Assembly (NCBI GenBank): GCA_033344895.1
Contig: JAWPMN010000001.1
Coordinates: 2,612,001-2,676,000, forward strand
Origin: Alphaproteobacteria bacterium
Lineage (GTDB): Bacteria > Pseudomonadota > Alphaproteobacteria > UBA8366 > Aestuariispiraceae
DNA: 64,000 bases
Direction of reading: 5' to 3'
Shown: positions 39,265 through 47,479 of the stretch, in pieces
Layout: each line of letters opens with the position of its first letter
How positions within the stretch are numbered: the first letter of the stretch is position 1
Position numbers and translations under genes: made by a program
The notes under the pieces: generated by a model
What the model was told of the DNA's origin: nothing
The model's input: the letters and a program-made list of their open reading frames with translations, nothing else
The model's database searches: none

Positions 39265-40170
39265 ATGTCCAACATCGTCATGCCGGCGCAAAACAGCGTC
39301 ACCGTGAACATCGTCAACGCCTTCGTAAAAGACGGTGCCGGCGGCAATCCGGCCGGTGTCGTGCTGGACGCCGATGGCTTGGATGAATCCGCTATGCAGC
39401 GGATTGCGGCCGCCGCCGGCCTTTCCGAGACGGCCTTCGTGTCGACCTCCGCGACGGAGGCGTTCAAGCTCGACTTCTTCACGCCGACCCGACGCATCGC
39501 CCATTGCGGTCATGCGACGATTGGGACGTTTTCGATACTGGCCGCCCGGGGGCGTGTGATCGAGGGGGCAACCTCCAAGGAAACGGTGGACGGCCCAAGG
39601 GCAATCGAGATCATCGGCGGGGCGGCCTATATGGAGCGGCTTGCCCCGAAATATTCGGATCCCAAGGATTGGGACGGTGTCACCAAGGAAGCGGTTCTGG
39701 CATCCCTCGGCCTGTCGACCGATAGCCTGGTCGAAGGCGGGGCGCCGGTGGTGGTCGATACCGGGAACCGCTTCCTGCTGGTCGGCGTGACCGATGCGGC
39801 GACCCTCGCCGCGATAGAACCGGATCAGGCGGCAATCGAGGCGATCAGCGACAGGCTGGACTTGATCGGGTTCTATGTCTTCACGCCGGTGCGCGACGGA
39901 ACCGTGGCCGCGACAACACGGATGTTCGCCCCGCGCTACGGTATTGCGGAGGAATCGGCGACGGGCATGGCCGCGGGACCGCTGGGATGCCTGCTGTTTG
40001 ATCGCTTCGGGGTGAAGGGACCCTGGATGGATATCGAGCAGGGGACGCTGATGACGCCTTCCTCGCCAAGCCTGCTGAACGTCCGGCTGCAGATTGCCGA
40101 CGGTGCCGTTGCCGGATTGATGGTCGGCGGCTTCGGGCGGATTGTCGAAGAAAGGACGGTGACCTTCTGA
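39265..40170 (+). CDS. PhzF-family epimerase/isomerase-like protein
   Basis: A 301-residue protein of the two-domain PhzF superfamily. Motifs seen: NIVNAFVKDGAGGNPAGVVLDADGL (in parts, with the conserved GNPAGVV), the catalytic Glu region LSETAFVS, and FFTPTRRIAHCGHATIG. Later EESATGMAAGPLGCLL matches the second domain. The family includes DHHA isomerases and proline-like epimerases; most members have no known substrate. It is divergent from a LysR regulator that probably controls it. Confidence 0.9.
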   Translation: MSNIVMPAQNSVTVNIVNAFVKDGAGGNPAGVVLDADGLDESAMQRIAAAAGLSETAFVSTSATEAFKLDFFTPTRRIAHCGHATIGTFSILAARGRVIEGATSKETVDGPRAIEIIGGAAYMERLAPKYSDPKDWDGVTKEAVLASLGLSTDSLVEGGAPVVVDTGNRFLLVGVTDAATLAAIEPDQAAIEAISDRLDLIGFYVFTPVRDGTVAATTRMFAPRYGIAEESATGMAAGPLGCLLFDRFGVKGPWMDIEQGTLMTPSSPSLLNVRLQIADGAVAGLMVGGFGRIVEERTVTF

Positions 40171-40299
40171 AGTCGGGGGTCGTTTTCGGTCCAGATGCGG
40201 TTGTCCTGTTCCCGATACGGATTGGCACAGTTGAGAATGCGTTGCATTGACCGCTGTGCTATGGAGGCCTCATTCGCGCACTGAAAGAGGTCTCCGACC

Positions 40300-40950
40300 A
40301 TGCCGAACGACATTGCCACCGACTACGAAATCCGGACCGAAGCCGAACTGAGGCACCTGATCGGCCATCCATCCGGACTCGCCGCGAAGAAATCGCTGAC
40401 GCGGCTGGACAGGTATTGCCGCGAGTTCATCGCCCTGTCGCCCTTTCTGTGTATCGGCACGATGAGTGGGGACGGGCGCGCCGATGTTTCACCGCGCGGC
40501 GACCCTGCCGGCTTCGTGCAGGTGCTGGACGACAACACGATTGCCATTCCGGACCGGCCCGGCAATCACCGGCTGGACACGATGTCGAACATCCTGGCCA
40601 ATCCGTCGGTCGGTCTGATCTTCATGATTCCGGGATTCGAGGATACGTTGCGGATCAACGGCCGCGCGACATTGACCCGCGATCCGGACATCCTGGAGCG
40701 CGCAACGATCAAGAACAAGCGGCCGGAAATCGCCATCCGCGTCGCCGTGGAGGAGGCCTTCCTGCACTGTGCCAAGGCGCTGAAACGCTCCCGCCTGTGG
40801 GAGGAGGATGCCAAGGTCGACCGATCGGTCATGCCCAGTCTCGCCCGGATCATTCTGAATCAGACCAGCGAGGACGGGCCCATCGACGAGGACACCGCGA
40901 AAAGCGCCGACGAACGGCTGGAAGCAAGCTACCGCAATCACCTTTATTGA
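40300..40950 (+). CDS. PNPOx-fold FMN-binding protein
   Basis: A 216-residue pyridoxamine-5'-phosphate-oxidase-fold protein of the MSMEG_1061-like group. The split-barrel core is visible: SPFLCIGTMSGDGRADVSPRGDPAGFV (in parts), IAIPDRPGNHRLDTMSNILANP and VGLIFMIPG, then RINGRATLTRD. It binds FMN or F420 and acts as a small-molecule reductase. A helical C-terminal extension of about 50 residues follows (MPSLARIILNQTSEDGP). The 106-bp repeat array begins 13 nt after its stop. Confidence 0.85.
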   Translation: MPNDIATDYEIRTEAELRHLIGHPSGLAAKKSLTRLDRYCREFIALSPFLCIGTMSGDGRADVSPRGDPAGFVQVLDDNTIAIPDRPGNHRLDTMSNILANPSVGLIFMIPGFEDTLRINGRATLTRDPDILERATIKNKRPEIAIRVAVEEAFLHCAKALKRSRLWEEDAKVDRSVMPSLARIILNQTSEDGPIDEDTAKSADERLEASYRNHLY

Positions 40951-40962
40951 GGGATAACCGCC

Positions 40963-41834
40963 GTGTTCCTGCGGAAGCAGGAACCTTCCGCGACCCGGCA
41001 CCGAGTGATGTCTGAGAAGGTTCCTGCTTCCGCAGGAGCACTGCTGTTGTGGCGGCGACCTTTCCGGCGTGTTCCTGCGAAAGCAGGAACCTTCCGGGAC
41101 CCGGCACAGAGCGGTGTCTGAGGAGGCTCCTGCTTTCGCAGGAGCACTGCTGTTGGGGTAGCGACCTTTCCGGTGTGTTCCTGCGAAGGCAGGAACCTTC
41201 CGAAACCAGGCACCGAGCGGTGTCTGAGGAGGCTCCTGCTTCCGCAGGAGCACTGCTGTTGTGGGGGCGACCTTTCCGGTGTGTTCCTGCGAAAGCAGGA
41301 ACCCTCCGAGACCCGGCACCGAGCGATGTTTGAGAAGGCTCCTGCTTTCGCAGGAGCACTGCTGTTGTGGCGGCGACCTTTCCGCCGTGTTCCTGCGAAA
41401 GCAGGAACCTTCCGAGACCCGGCACAGAGCGGTGTCTGAGGAGGCTCCTGCTTTCGCAGGAGCACTGCTGTTGGGGTAGCGACCTTTCCGGTGTGTTCCT
41501 GCGAAGGCAGGAACCTTCCGAAACCAGGCACCGAGCGGTGTCTGAGGAGGCTCCTGCTTCCGCAGGAGCACTGCTGTTGTGGGGGCGACCTTTCCGGTGT
41601 GTTCCTGCGAAAGCAGGAACCCTCCGAGACCCGGCACCGAGCGATGTTTGAGAAGGCTCCTGCTTTCGCAGGAGCACTGCTGTTGTGGCGGCGACCTTTC
41701 CGCCGTGTTCCTGCGAAAACAGGAACCTTCCGAGACCCGGCACAGAGCAGTGTCTGAGGAGGCTCCTGCTTTCGCAGGAGCACTGCTGTTGTGGCGGCGG
41801 CCTTTCCGGCGTGTTCCTGCGGAAGCAGGAACCT
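40963..41834. repeat. 106-bp tandem array of paired inverted hairpins (REPIN-like)
   Basis: Units start at 40963, 41069, 41175, 41281, 41387, 41493, 41599 and 41705, always 106 bp apart, with a 24-bp partial ninth at 41811. Each has hairpin A (GTTCCTGC-GAAA-GCAGGAAC) and, about 55 bp on, hairpin B (GCTCCTGC-TTTC-GCAGGAGC), the same motif inverted. So each strand's RNA would carry one GNRA-loop hairpin per unit. Units 2-4 (41069-41386) and 5-7 (41387-41704) are near-identical, giving a 318-bp higher-order repeat. The array fills the gap between two convergent genes (13 nt from one stop, 26 from the other). 106 is not divisible by 3, so long open frames here are an artefact. Confidence 0.97.
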
Positions 41835-41859
41835 GCCGCCGAAAGAGCACGGATAGCGG

Positions 41860-42567
41860 TTACTCCGCCGTTTTCTCCCGCGCCGCGAGGGCGGCAGTGA
41901 CGGCGTCGGTCGTGCCCTGGATATGGGTTTCCATCACCGAAGCGGCGCGGTCGATATCGCGGTCGATGGCGGCTTCGAACAGGTCCCGGTGTTCCTGGCT
42001 GATGTCGCGGGTCCGGACGGTCTGTACCCGGGACAGACGACGGTAGCGCTCGTGCTGGTCGAACACCTGGCGGCGCAATCGGAACAGCCAGGGCGAGTTG
42101 CAGGCCGAGACCAGGGCGACATGAAATGCCTTGTTGCGGCGTTCCCATTCCGGCAGGTCGTCTATCCCCTGATTGATGCGGCGTTCGATGCTTTCCAGCC
42201 GGTGGAAGGCGGTGATGACGTTGGTCTCCCAGGTCTCGTCGCCTTGTATGATTGAGGCGCGTAGGGCTTCGATTTCCAGCATCTTGCGGACCTGACCGAC
42301 ATCGCGGGCATCCTCGGCGGACATGGCGACCACTTCACAGCCGCGCTGCCCTTCCAGCCGCACCAGATGGTCGCTTGACAGCCGCGCCAGCGCCTCGCGG
42401 ATCGGTGCCGCACCCAGCCCGTAACGCTGCCGCAGCATCTCGATCTTCAATTTCAGTCCCGGGGCCAGATTCCCGGAAATGATGTCGTTCCGCAGCAGCC
42501 GATAGGCGCGTTCGGAATTCGTCCGCTCCGGCGATTCGGCACCGGCCTCGATCACATTGGTCGTCAT
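41860..42567 (-). CDS. GntR/FCD-type regulator of the TRAP-catabolic cluster
   Basis: A 235-residue regulator. The winged helix is SERAYRLLRNDIISGNLAPGLKL (in parts) with GLGAAPIREALARLSSDHLV. The FCD domain follows, with metal-type residues in RNKAFHVALVSAC and QEHRDLFEAAIDRD. I chose ATG 42567 on family length; ATG 42615 is an alternative and neither has a strong ribosome site. It is divergent from the TRAP genes, and an AT-rich perfect palindrome lies between them. It probably represses the cluster until an aromatic or hydroxyacid intermediate binds. Confidence 0.88.
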   Translation of the reverse strand: MTTNVIEAGAESPERTNSERAYRLLRNDIISGNLAPGLKLKIEMLRQRYGLGAAPIREALARLSSDHLVRLEGQRGCEVVAMSAEDARDVGQVRKMLEIEALRASIIQGDETWETNVITAFHRLESIERRINQGIDDLPEWERRNKAFHVALVSACNSPWLFRLRRQVFDQHERYRRLSRVQTVRTRDISQEHRDLFEAAIDRDIDRAASVMETHIQGTTDAVTAALAAREKTAE

Positions 42568-42648
42568 TTGGCCCAATAACCTCGCGTCCCCCAGACGTCT
42601 TCTGCCGCTCTTCATAGCAGGACGTCGTTAGGATATCGAGATTTTCCG

Positions 42649-42664
42649 AAAATATCGATATTTT
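42649..42664. promoter_or_regulatory. Candidate GntR operator
   Basis: AAAATATCGATATTTT is a perfect 16-bp palindrome in an AT-rich island between the divergent GntR and TRAP genes. A related word (GGATATCGAG) sits 12 nt earlier, and a -35-like TTGACC starts at 42667, so a bound repressor would cover the TRAP promoter. The assignment is inferred. Confidence 0.55.
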
Positions 42665-42753
42665 TGTTGACCTATATTTAATTTCGATTTTTCATGCCGC
42701 CAATCAAGGAGGGCCGATGGTCGATCGACAACGGCTCCGGACAGGAGGAATGC

Positions 42754-43359
42754 GTGTCGAACGGGCAATCTGGACCGGGCGAGCCGGCGGTGACGATGGG
42801 GGTGTCCCCTGTCCCGGTGATCGGGCCACTTCAACGTTTCAGCGATCTGACCGTGGCCGTGGAGAAGGTGCTGGCCGGTTCGGCCGTGGCCGCGATCTTC
42901 CTGTTGTTGATCACGAATGTCATTACACGCGCCTTGGGAACCCCCTTGATCTGGATCGACGAACTGGCGGTTTATGTGATGATCGCCGGCGCCTTTGTCG
43001 GCGCGTCCATCGCCATCCGGGCGCGCGAGCATATCGCGGTGACGTTACTTGGTGATGTGCTGGGGGACAGGCCCCGTGCACTGCTGGGTATTGCGGTCGA
43101 TCTGGCGGTGATCCTGTTCTTCGTGATCCTTGCCGTGCTGCAATGGCTGTGGTGGGACCCGGTCGGTGTTCTGGGGGCGGAGAGCCTGGGGGCCTATAGC
43201 GCCGCGACGTTCAACTTCCTCTATGACGAGCCGACCACGACCATCGGCATTCGCAAGGCCTGGTTCTGGTCCGTGCTGCCGCTGTTCTGCCTGACGGCGC
43301 TGGTTCATGCGCTGGCCAACATGACGGCCAGTATCGCCCACTTGCGGGGGGCGGCCTGA
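42754..43359 (+). CDS. dctQ: TRAP transporter small permease (DctQ type)
   Basis: A 201-residue membrane protein with four spans and family pieces: IWIDELAVYVMIAGAFVGASIAIRAREHI (in parts), and the conserved RKAWFWSVLPL near the last span. The GTG at 42754 follows AGGAGG at 5 nt; an upstream ATG at 42694 is weaker. Its stop overlaps the DctM start by one base (TGATG). With DctM and DctP it forms a sodium-driven uptake system for organic acids. Confidence 0.9.
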   Translation: MSNGQSGPGEPAVTMGVSPVPVIGPLQRFSDLTVAVEKVLAGSAVAAIFLLLITNVITRALGTPLIWIDELAVYVMIAGAFVGASIAIRAREHIAVTLLGDVLGDRPRALLGIAVDLAVILFFVILAVLQWLWWDPVGVLGAESLGAYSAATFNFLYDEPTTTIGIRKAWFWSVLPLFCLTALVHALANMTASIAHLRGAA

Positions 43360-44633
43360 TGGCAGTTGCGGGGTGGTTTCTGGCCTTCCTGGCCGCCGGT
43401 CTGCCCATCGCCCTGGTTCTGGCGGCGACGGCCCTGGTCTTCATCGTGGTCAGCGGCAATACGGTCCTGCTGCAATCCTATGCCCAGCAGCTTTACGGCG
43501 GGCTGGAGAATTACGGCTTGCTGGCCCTGCCGCTGTTCATCCTGCTGGGCGAGTTCATGAATTCCGGCGGGATCGGCCGCCGCCTGATGGCGCTGTCGCT
43601 GTCGCTGCTTGGGTCGGTCAAGGGCGGGCTGGCCTATGTGAACCTGCTCGCCAACATGATGATGGCGTCGATCCTGGGCTCCGCCGTCGCGCAGATCACC
43701 ATCATGTCGAAGATCGCGGTGCCGGAGATGGAGAAGGCGGGCTATCCGCGCGACCTTTCCGTGGCGATCACGGCGGCGGGCGGGCTGCTGGCGCCCATCG
43801 TGCCGCCCTCCATGCTGTTCATCATCTTCGGCGTCATTGCCCAGATGCCGATCGGCGATCTGTTCATTTCCGGCATCGTGCCCGGCGCGATCCTGTTCGC
43901 CAGTTTCCTGGCCGCCATCGCGCTGCTGGGCCGCATCTACGGCTTCCCATCGACGGGCAAAGTCACGGTAGCGCAGCGGGCGCGCGCCTTCCTGGATGCG
44001 CTGCCGGCGCTGGCCATACCGGCAACCATCATCGGTGCGATCCTGGGCGGGTTGGCAACGCCGACCGAAGCCGCGGCAATCGCGACGTTGGCGGCGATCC
44101 TGATCGGCCTGTTCGTCTATCGCGAGATGACCTGGCGGGACATCTTCCCGGCCTGCGTCAACGCCGCGCGCAGTTCCGCCGTCGTCCTGTTCCTGATCGC
44201 GGCGGCGCAGGTCTTCAGCTGGGTCATCACATTCGAGAATCTGCCCGCCCTGGTCGCCGCCTGGCTGCAGCAGGTCACGACCTCACCGATCCTGTTCCTG
44301 TTGATGCTGAACGTGATCCTGCTGCTGCTGGGCACGGTCACCGATCCGATCCCGGCGATCATCCTGACCGTGCCGGTGCTGCTGCCGGTCGCGACCGGGG
44401 TCTACGGCATCGACCCGTTCCAGTTCGGCGTCATCATCTGCCTGAACCTGACCCTGGGCTTGCTGACCCCGCCGGTCGGGACGGGCCTGTTCACCGCCGC
44501 CCTGATGGGGCGGGTCCGGGCGGAGCGGATCGCCCGGCTGCTGCTGCCCTTCTTCTTCGCCTCGGCCGGGGTTCTGGTCCTGCTGGCCCTGTTCCCGTCG
44601 CTGACCACCGGCTTGAAGGAGGCGCTGTCGTGA
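43359..44633 (+). CDS. dctM: TRAP transporter large permease (DctM type)
   Basis: A 424-residue protein with about 12 spans. Conserved pieces are LPLFILLGEFMNSGGIGRRL, AITAAGGLLAPIVPPSMLFIIFG (in parts) and LTLGLLTPPVGTGLF, typical of DctM/YgiK ion-coupled carriers. It is coupled to DctQ at its start and to the dehydrogenase gene at its end (4-nt overlap). Confidence 0.95.
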   Translation: MAVAGWFLAFLAAGLPIALVLAATALVFIVVSGNTVLLQSYAQQLYGGLENYGLLALPLFILLGEFMNSGGIGRRLMALSLSLLGSVKGGLAYVNLLANMMMASILGSAVAQITIMSKIAVPEMEKAGYPRDLSVAITAAGGLLAPIVPPSMLFIIFGVIAQMPIGDLFISGIVPGAILFASFLAAIALLGRIYGFPSTGKVTVAQRARAFLDALPALAIPATIIGAILGGLATPTEAAAIATLAAILIGLFVYREMTWRDIFPACVNAARSSAVVLFLIAAAQVFSWVITFENLPALVAAWLQQVTTSPILFLLMLNVILLLLGTVTDPIPAIILTVPVLLPVATGVYGIDPFQFGVIICLNLTLGLLTPPVGTGLFTAALMGRVRAERIARLLLPFFFASAGVLVLLALFPSLTTGLKEALS

Positions 44634-45574
44634 CCTTGTCCGGAAAGACCATCCTGATCCTGGGCGGCGGCACGATCGGCGCCGGTTGGGCGGCGTGCTT
44701 CGCGGCGGCGGGCGCGCGGACCCTGGTCTGCGATCCCGACCCGGCGGCAGCCAGCCGGCTGGCCGCGATTCAGGACAAGGCGCACCCGGTCCTGCAAGCG
44801 CTGGGCCTGCCGTCTGCGCAGGACTCCGCGCCCGAAATCATCCCCGGTCTCGCCGACCTGAACATCTCCGTCGATTTCGTCGTCGAGGCGCTGCCGGAAC
44901 GCATGGCGTTGAAGACCGCTGCCCTGGCCGCGCTGGAAGACGTCATTCCGGCGGATACGGTCATCGCCTCCAGTTCCTCCGGCCTGTCGGTCAGCGACAT
45001 GCAGACCGGCATGCGCCATCCCGACCGTCTGGTTATCGGCCACCCCTGCAATCCCCCCTACCTCATGCCGGTGGTCGAACTTGTCGGCGGCGCGGCGACG
45101 GCGCCCTGGGCGCTGGACCGCGCCGCCGCGATTTTTCAGGCGCTGGGCAAGCGGGTGCTGCGGCTGAACCGGGAATTGCCCGGCCATCTGGTCAACCGGC
45201 TGCAGGCGGCGCTGTGGCGCGAGGCGGTGCATCTGGCGGCGGAAGGCGTGGCGTCGGTCGGTGACATCGAGGCCGCGATCACCAAGGGGCTGGGGCCGCG
45301 CTGGGCCGTGGTCGGCCCGACGGAGATCTTTCACCTGGCCGGCGGGCCGGGCGGGATCGCCAAATTTTTCGACGATCTGGGGGACGAGGTGGAGCGCTGG
45401 TGGGAGTCGCTGGGCGATCCCCGCCTGGATTCCGCGACCCGCGCGATCCTGACCGAAGGCATGGCGGCATCGAAGCCGCCGGAAGATCTGGCCGCCCATC
45501 GCGACGCGATGGTCCCGCGCGTCATCGCGGCGGCGGACCCCGATGCGTATCCGTTGAAGTCAAAACCACAATAG
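44630..45574 (+). CDS. 3-hydroxyacyl-CoA-dehydrogenase-like NAD enzyme
   Basis: A 314-residue two-domain dehydrogenase. GTG start at 44630 with AAGGAGG. The Rossmann NAD site is LILGGGTIGAGWAACFAAAG, and the family motif GHPCNPPYLMPVVELVGG contains the catalytic His. This subgroup (lambda-crystallin/L-gulonate/carnitine dehydrogenase-like) oxidises free 3-hydroxyacids rather than only CoA esters. In this operon it may oxidise the imported hydroxyacid or a pathway intermediate. The cysteine in place of the usual Phe in GHPFNP is a mild oddity. Confidence 0.83.
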   Translation: MTLSGKTILILGGGTIGAGWAACFAAAGARTLVCDPDPAAASRLAAIQDKAHPVLQALGLPSAQDSAPEIIPGLADLNISVDFVVEALPERMALKTAALAALEDVIPADTVIASSSSGLSVSDMQTGMRHPDRLVIGHPCNPPYLMPVVELVGGAATAPWALDRAAAIFQALGKRVLRLNRELPGHLVNRLQAALWREAVHLAAEGVASVGDIEAAITKGLGPRWAVVGPTEIFHLAGGPGGIAKFFDDLGDEVERWWESLGDPRLDSATRAILTEGMAASKPPEDLAAHRDAMVPRVIAAADPDAYPLKSKPQ

Positions 45575-45586
45575 GGAGGAAATGTT

Positions 45587-46564
45587 ATGTCCATATTGAA
45601 GTCCTGGGCGCGCGGCGCCCTGCTTTCCACCATCGCTTTCGCGGGCGTCCAGACCGCGGCGGCCGAGGAATTGCGCGTCGGCATGATCACCCCGCCGTCG
45701 CATAAATGGACGATCACGGCCAATGAAGTCGCGGCCGAGGTCAAGGAAAAGACCGACGGGCGGATCGACATGCTGATCTTCCCCAGCGGTCAGCTGGGCA
45801 ATGAGGCGCTGATGCTGCAACAGCTTCAGACCGGGGCGCTGGACGTCGCCTTCCTGACCCTGGGCGAATTCGCCAACCGCGATCCGAATTACGGCATCTT
45901 CCTGGCCCCCTATATCGTCCAGGACGTGGCGGGCGCGCGGGCGCTGCTGAAGGGCAAGACGGCGACGGAACTGCTGGACGGCGTGTCCAAGTTCGGCGTG
46001 GTCGGCCTGGGCTACGGCATGGCGGGCATGCGCCAGATCGTGATGCGCGGCGCGGTCGACAGCGTTGCCGATCTGGCGGGCAAGAAGGTCCGCACCATCC
46101 CGTTCAAGCCGGAACTCGACTTCTGGACCACGGTCGGTGCTACCCCGACGCCGATGCCGCTGCCGGCGCTGTATGACGCCTTCGCCAACGGTCAGGTCGA
46201 CGGCATGCAGATCGATTTCGAAGGCACCTGGAACACCAAGTATTACGAGCATGCGGGCGCCATCATGGAATCCAACCACATGATGTTCCCGATGATCGCC
46301 GTCGCCTCCGCCCGCCGCTGGGCCAGCCTGTCGGAAGAGGATCGCCAGACCCTCGACAGCGTGGTGAAGGCGCATCTGGACGAGCTGGTGCATTCCTATG
46401 CCCAGATCGACGCCGATTATCTGGACAAGCTCAAGACGACCGATGTCCCGGTCGTTAAGATCGACCGTGCCTTCTTCGGCGATGCGGTCGACGATTGGTA
46501 TGCGGATTGGCGCGAAAAGGCGCCGATGTTGAAGCAGCTCGAAGCGGAAGCGGCGGGCCTGTAA
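45587..46564 (+). CDS. dctP: TRAP transporter solute-binding protein (DctP type)
   Basis: A 325-residue periplasmic receptor with signal peptide (LLSTIAFAGVQTAAA). The family pattern is clear: VGMITPPSHKWTITANEVAAEVKEKTDGRI (in parts), PSGQLGNEALMLQQLQTGALDV, and the carboxylate-binding Arg in LAGKKVRTIPFKPE. Its position 13 nt after the dehydrogenase and after both permeases is unusual but still within one transcript. A hairpin follows at 46577. The ligand is probably a carboxylate linked to the aromatic pathway downstream. Confidence 0.93.
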   Translation: MSILKSWARGALLSTIAFAGVQTAAAEELRVGMITPPSHKWTITANEVAAEVKEKTDGRIDMLIFPSGQLGNEALMLQQLQTGALDVAFLTLGEFANRDPNYGIFLAPYIVQDVAGARALLKGKTATELLDGVSKFGVVGLGYGMAGMRQIVMRGAVDSVADLAGKKVRTIPFKPELDFWTTVGATPTPMPLPALYDAFANGQVDGMQIDFEGTWNTKYYEHAGAIMESNHMMFPMIAVASARRWASLSEEDRQTLDSVVKAHLDELVHSYAQIDADYLDKLKTTDVPVVKIDRAFFGDAVDDWYADWREKAPMLKQLEAEAAGL

Positions 46565-46576
46565 TCCGACGGGCGC

Positions 46577-46600
46577 GGCGGCCCGACGGACCGGGCCGCC
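46577..46600 (+). promoter_or_regulatory. GC-rich stem-loop after dctP
   Basis: GGCGGCCCG (46577-46585) and CGGGCCGCC (46592-46600) form a perfect 9-bp stem with a 6-nt loop. No T-run follows, so it is more likely a stability or processing structure that raises binding-protein mRNA than a terminator. Confidence 0.55.
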
Positions 46601-46624
46601 GTCGCCGACGGAAAGGATGAGAGA

Positions 46625-47479
46625 GTGACGGTACATTATCGCGATCTTCGTTATATCCGCCTGGCGGTGGACGATCTGGCCAGGGCGGAAGGCTTCGCCG
46701 GGGATGTCCTGGGCCTGCAGGCCTCGGGACGTCAGGACGGCATCGCCTGGTTCCGGTCGGATTCCCGCGCCTATTCGCTGTGCCTGTCCGATAGGGCGGA
46801 CAGCGCCGTGGCGTTGAGCGTCGCGGACCGGACCATGCTGGATGCGGTCGGCGCGCGGTTGCAGGCGGCGGGTGTCGCGGTGACGGAACTGTCGGACGAC
46901 GATTGCGCCGCGCGCTGGATCAAGGCCGGGCTGACCTGTACCGCGCCGAACGGTGTTCCCGTCGAGATCGTGATGCGGCCGCTGGAATCCGGCTGGCGTT
47001 ATCACGGGCCGCGCGATGCCGGGATCACCGGTCTGCAGGCGGTCTCGCTGGCCTGCACCGATATCGCGGCGAATGAAGATTTCTGGACCGGGGCCGTCGG
47101 CCTGACCGTGTCCGATTGGGCCGGCGACGCCTGCTATCTGCGGCTCGGCGACCGGCACCACGACATCGTGCTCTACCCGTCGGAGCGTGACGGCATCTTC
47201 GCCGTCGATTTCGCGGTCGAGGGCATCAACAACGTGATGCAGAACTTCTATCACCTGCAGGCGCGGCAATATCCCATCGTCCAGGGACCGGGGCGGCGTC
47301 CGGCCTCCAATGCGGTCTTCGTCGTGACGCGCGGGCCGGGCGGCGTGCTGTTCGGCTATGGCGCGGAGATGGCGGAAGGCGACGCGGTGACCGGCCGCGC
47401 GCCGCGCCAGTTCCCGGCCGCGCCGGGCAGTTTCTGCGCCTGGGGATCGCCGACGGAACAGAAGGAATTTCTGGGATGA
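46625..47479 (+). CDS. VOC/extradiol-dioxygenase-fold protein lacking metal ligands
   Basis: A 284-residue double-VOC protein (GTG start after AAGGATGAGA) with the same layout as the next gene. At the aligned positions of the Fe ligands and acid-base residues it carries Ala139, Arg225, Val234 and Gly244 where the neighbour has His140, His226, Tyr235 and Glu245. Only the His178/His179 pair is kept. It should therefore not be an active extradiol dioxygenase. A 4-nt overlap with the next gene points to equal expression, so it may be a structural partner of the active subunit, or a binder of the substrate. Family known, role inferred. Confidence 0.85.
   Translation: MTVHYRDLRYIRLAVDDLARAEGFAGDVLGLQASGRQDGIAWFRSDSRAYSLCLSDRADSAVALSVADRTMLDAVGARLQAAGVAVTELSDDDCAARWIKAGLTCTAPNGVPVEIVMRPLESGWRYHGPRDAGITGLQAVSLACTDIAANEDFWTGAVGLTVSDWAGDACYLRLGDRHHDIVLYPSERDGIFAVDFAVEGINNVMQNFYHLQARQYPIVQGPGRRPASNAVFVVTRGPGGVLFGYGAEMAEGDAVTGRAPRQFPAAPGSFCAWGSPTEQKEFLG

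Noticed and set aside
40963-41834. CRISPR array
   Set aside because: There are no unique spacers; the whole 106-bp unit repeats, units are too long, and no cas genes are in the window.
40489-41850. Long open frames through the repeat array on both strands
   Set aside because: The 106-bp period rotates all three frames, giving repetitive Arg/Ser/Gln-rich peptides with no family features; the frames also run into real genes on the other strand.
43373-44629. N-terminal extension of the hydroxyacyl-CoA dehydrogenase-like gene
   Set aside because: The frame is open through dctM but encodes Arg/Gly/His-rich shadow sequence; the GTG at 44630 with a strong ribosome site begins the family's Rossmann fold.
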